The notes under the pieces were generated by a model. That model did not search any database. It saw nothing but the letters and a program-made list of their open reading frames with translations, and had not been told where the DNA came from. The position numbers were made by a program, and so were the translations under genes. This document shows, in pieces, positions 63,959 to 64,000 of a stretch of 64,000 nt of DNA. The stretch is from Woeseia sp037968755 (GTDB lineage: Bacteria > Pseudomonadota > Gammaproteobacteria > Steroidobacterales > Woeseiaceae): positions 1-64,000 of the forward strand of contig JBBKWB010000024.1 in assembly GCA_037968755.1 (NCBI GenBank), given 5' to 3'. The first letter of the stretch is position 1, and each line of letters begins with the position of its first letter.

Positions 63959-64000
63959 TCAGTCATCGAGATCGTGCCAGTAGCGTGCATTGTCCAGGCG
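63959..64000 (-). CDS. 3' end of a further minus-strand gene, partial
   Basis: The last 13 codons of a gene running off the window edge (RLDNARYWHDLDD then TGA at 63959-63961). In many gammaproteobacteria the gene upstream of exbB is comEC, and the RYWH-type ending would suit it, but 13 residues cannot prove it. Confidence 0.4.
   Translation of the reverse strand, partial: RLDNARYWHDLDD

Overview
The window looks like a chromosomal segment of a marine-type gammaproteobacterium. The basis is the right-hand end, where exbB, exbD, msbA, lpxK and kdsB form a tight minus-strand operon in the order usual for that class, and the abundance of TonB-dependent receptors and sodium symporters. I found no intact transposase, rRNA gene, intact tRNA gene or CRISPR array.

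Region 1 (about 0.3-42.6 kb) is a large accessory catabolic locus. It holds two intact TonB-dependent receptors, a sodium/solute symporter and a POT-type transporter. It has three ceramidase-like amidases (two of them recent duplicates), two DoeB-like deacylases, two amidohydrolases, an MlrC-like M81 protein, a RidA, a D-serine-dehydratase-like and a SelA-like PLP enzyme, and a class III aminotransferase. It also has a sugar-acid set: mutarotase, two SDRs, SMP-30 lactonase, two enolase-superfamily dehydratases, a fumarylacetoacetase-fold hydrolase and a GlcDEF-type hydroxyacid oxidase. A Rieske/desaturase oxygenase pair and a cAMP-phosphodiesterase-like protein are also present. Nine copies of one 12-bp palindrome (consensus TTTAACGTTACA, CG centre) lie between genes, each upstream of a gene start, and a LacI-family regulator sits in the same locus. 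This points to one regulon acting on one compound, probably an amide-linked sugar acid or glycoconjugate carrying an amino acid. Pieces of a second Rieske gene and a third TonB receptor show duplication followed by decay.

Region 2 (about 43.8-56.1 kb), visibly richer in GC, is a minus-strand cluster of exported proteins: a TonB receptor, a DUF1592-type haem lipoprotein, a Tat-exported DUF1552 protein, two PF03640 secreted-repeat proteins, an unrecognised 377-residue exported protein, a Tat-exported HiPIP, a three-haem cytochrome c and an exported creatininase-like protein. It reads as an uncharacterised periplasmic oxidation system with its own electron carriers, and is the best candidate here for an undescribed system. 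It is flanked on both sides by broken polysaccharide-lyase genes, a PL17 oligoalginate-lyase remnant on the right and a heparin-lyase-fold remnant on the left, so it may have been inserted into, or have replaced, a polysaccharide (alginate) utilisation locus.

Region 3 (58.3-64 kb) holds an unrecognised exported protein and then the conserved envelope operon for ExbBD energy transduction, MsbA lipid A flipping, LpxK lipid A 4'-kinase and KdsB CMP-Kdo synthesis.
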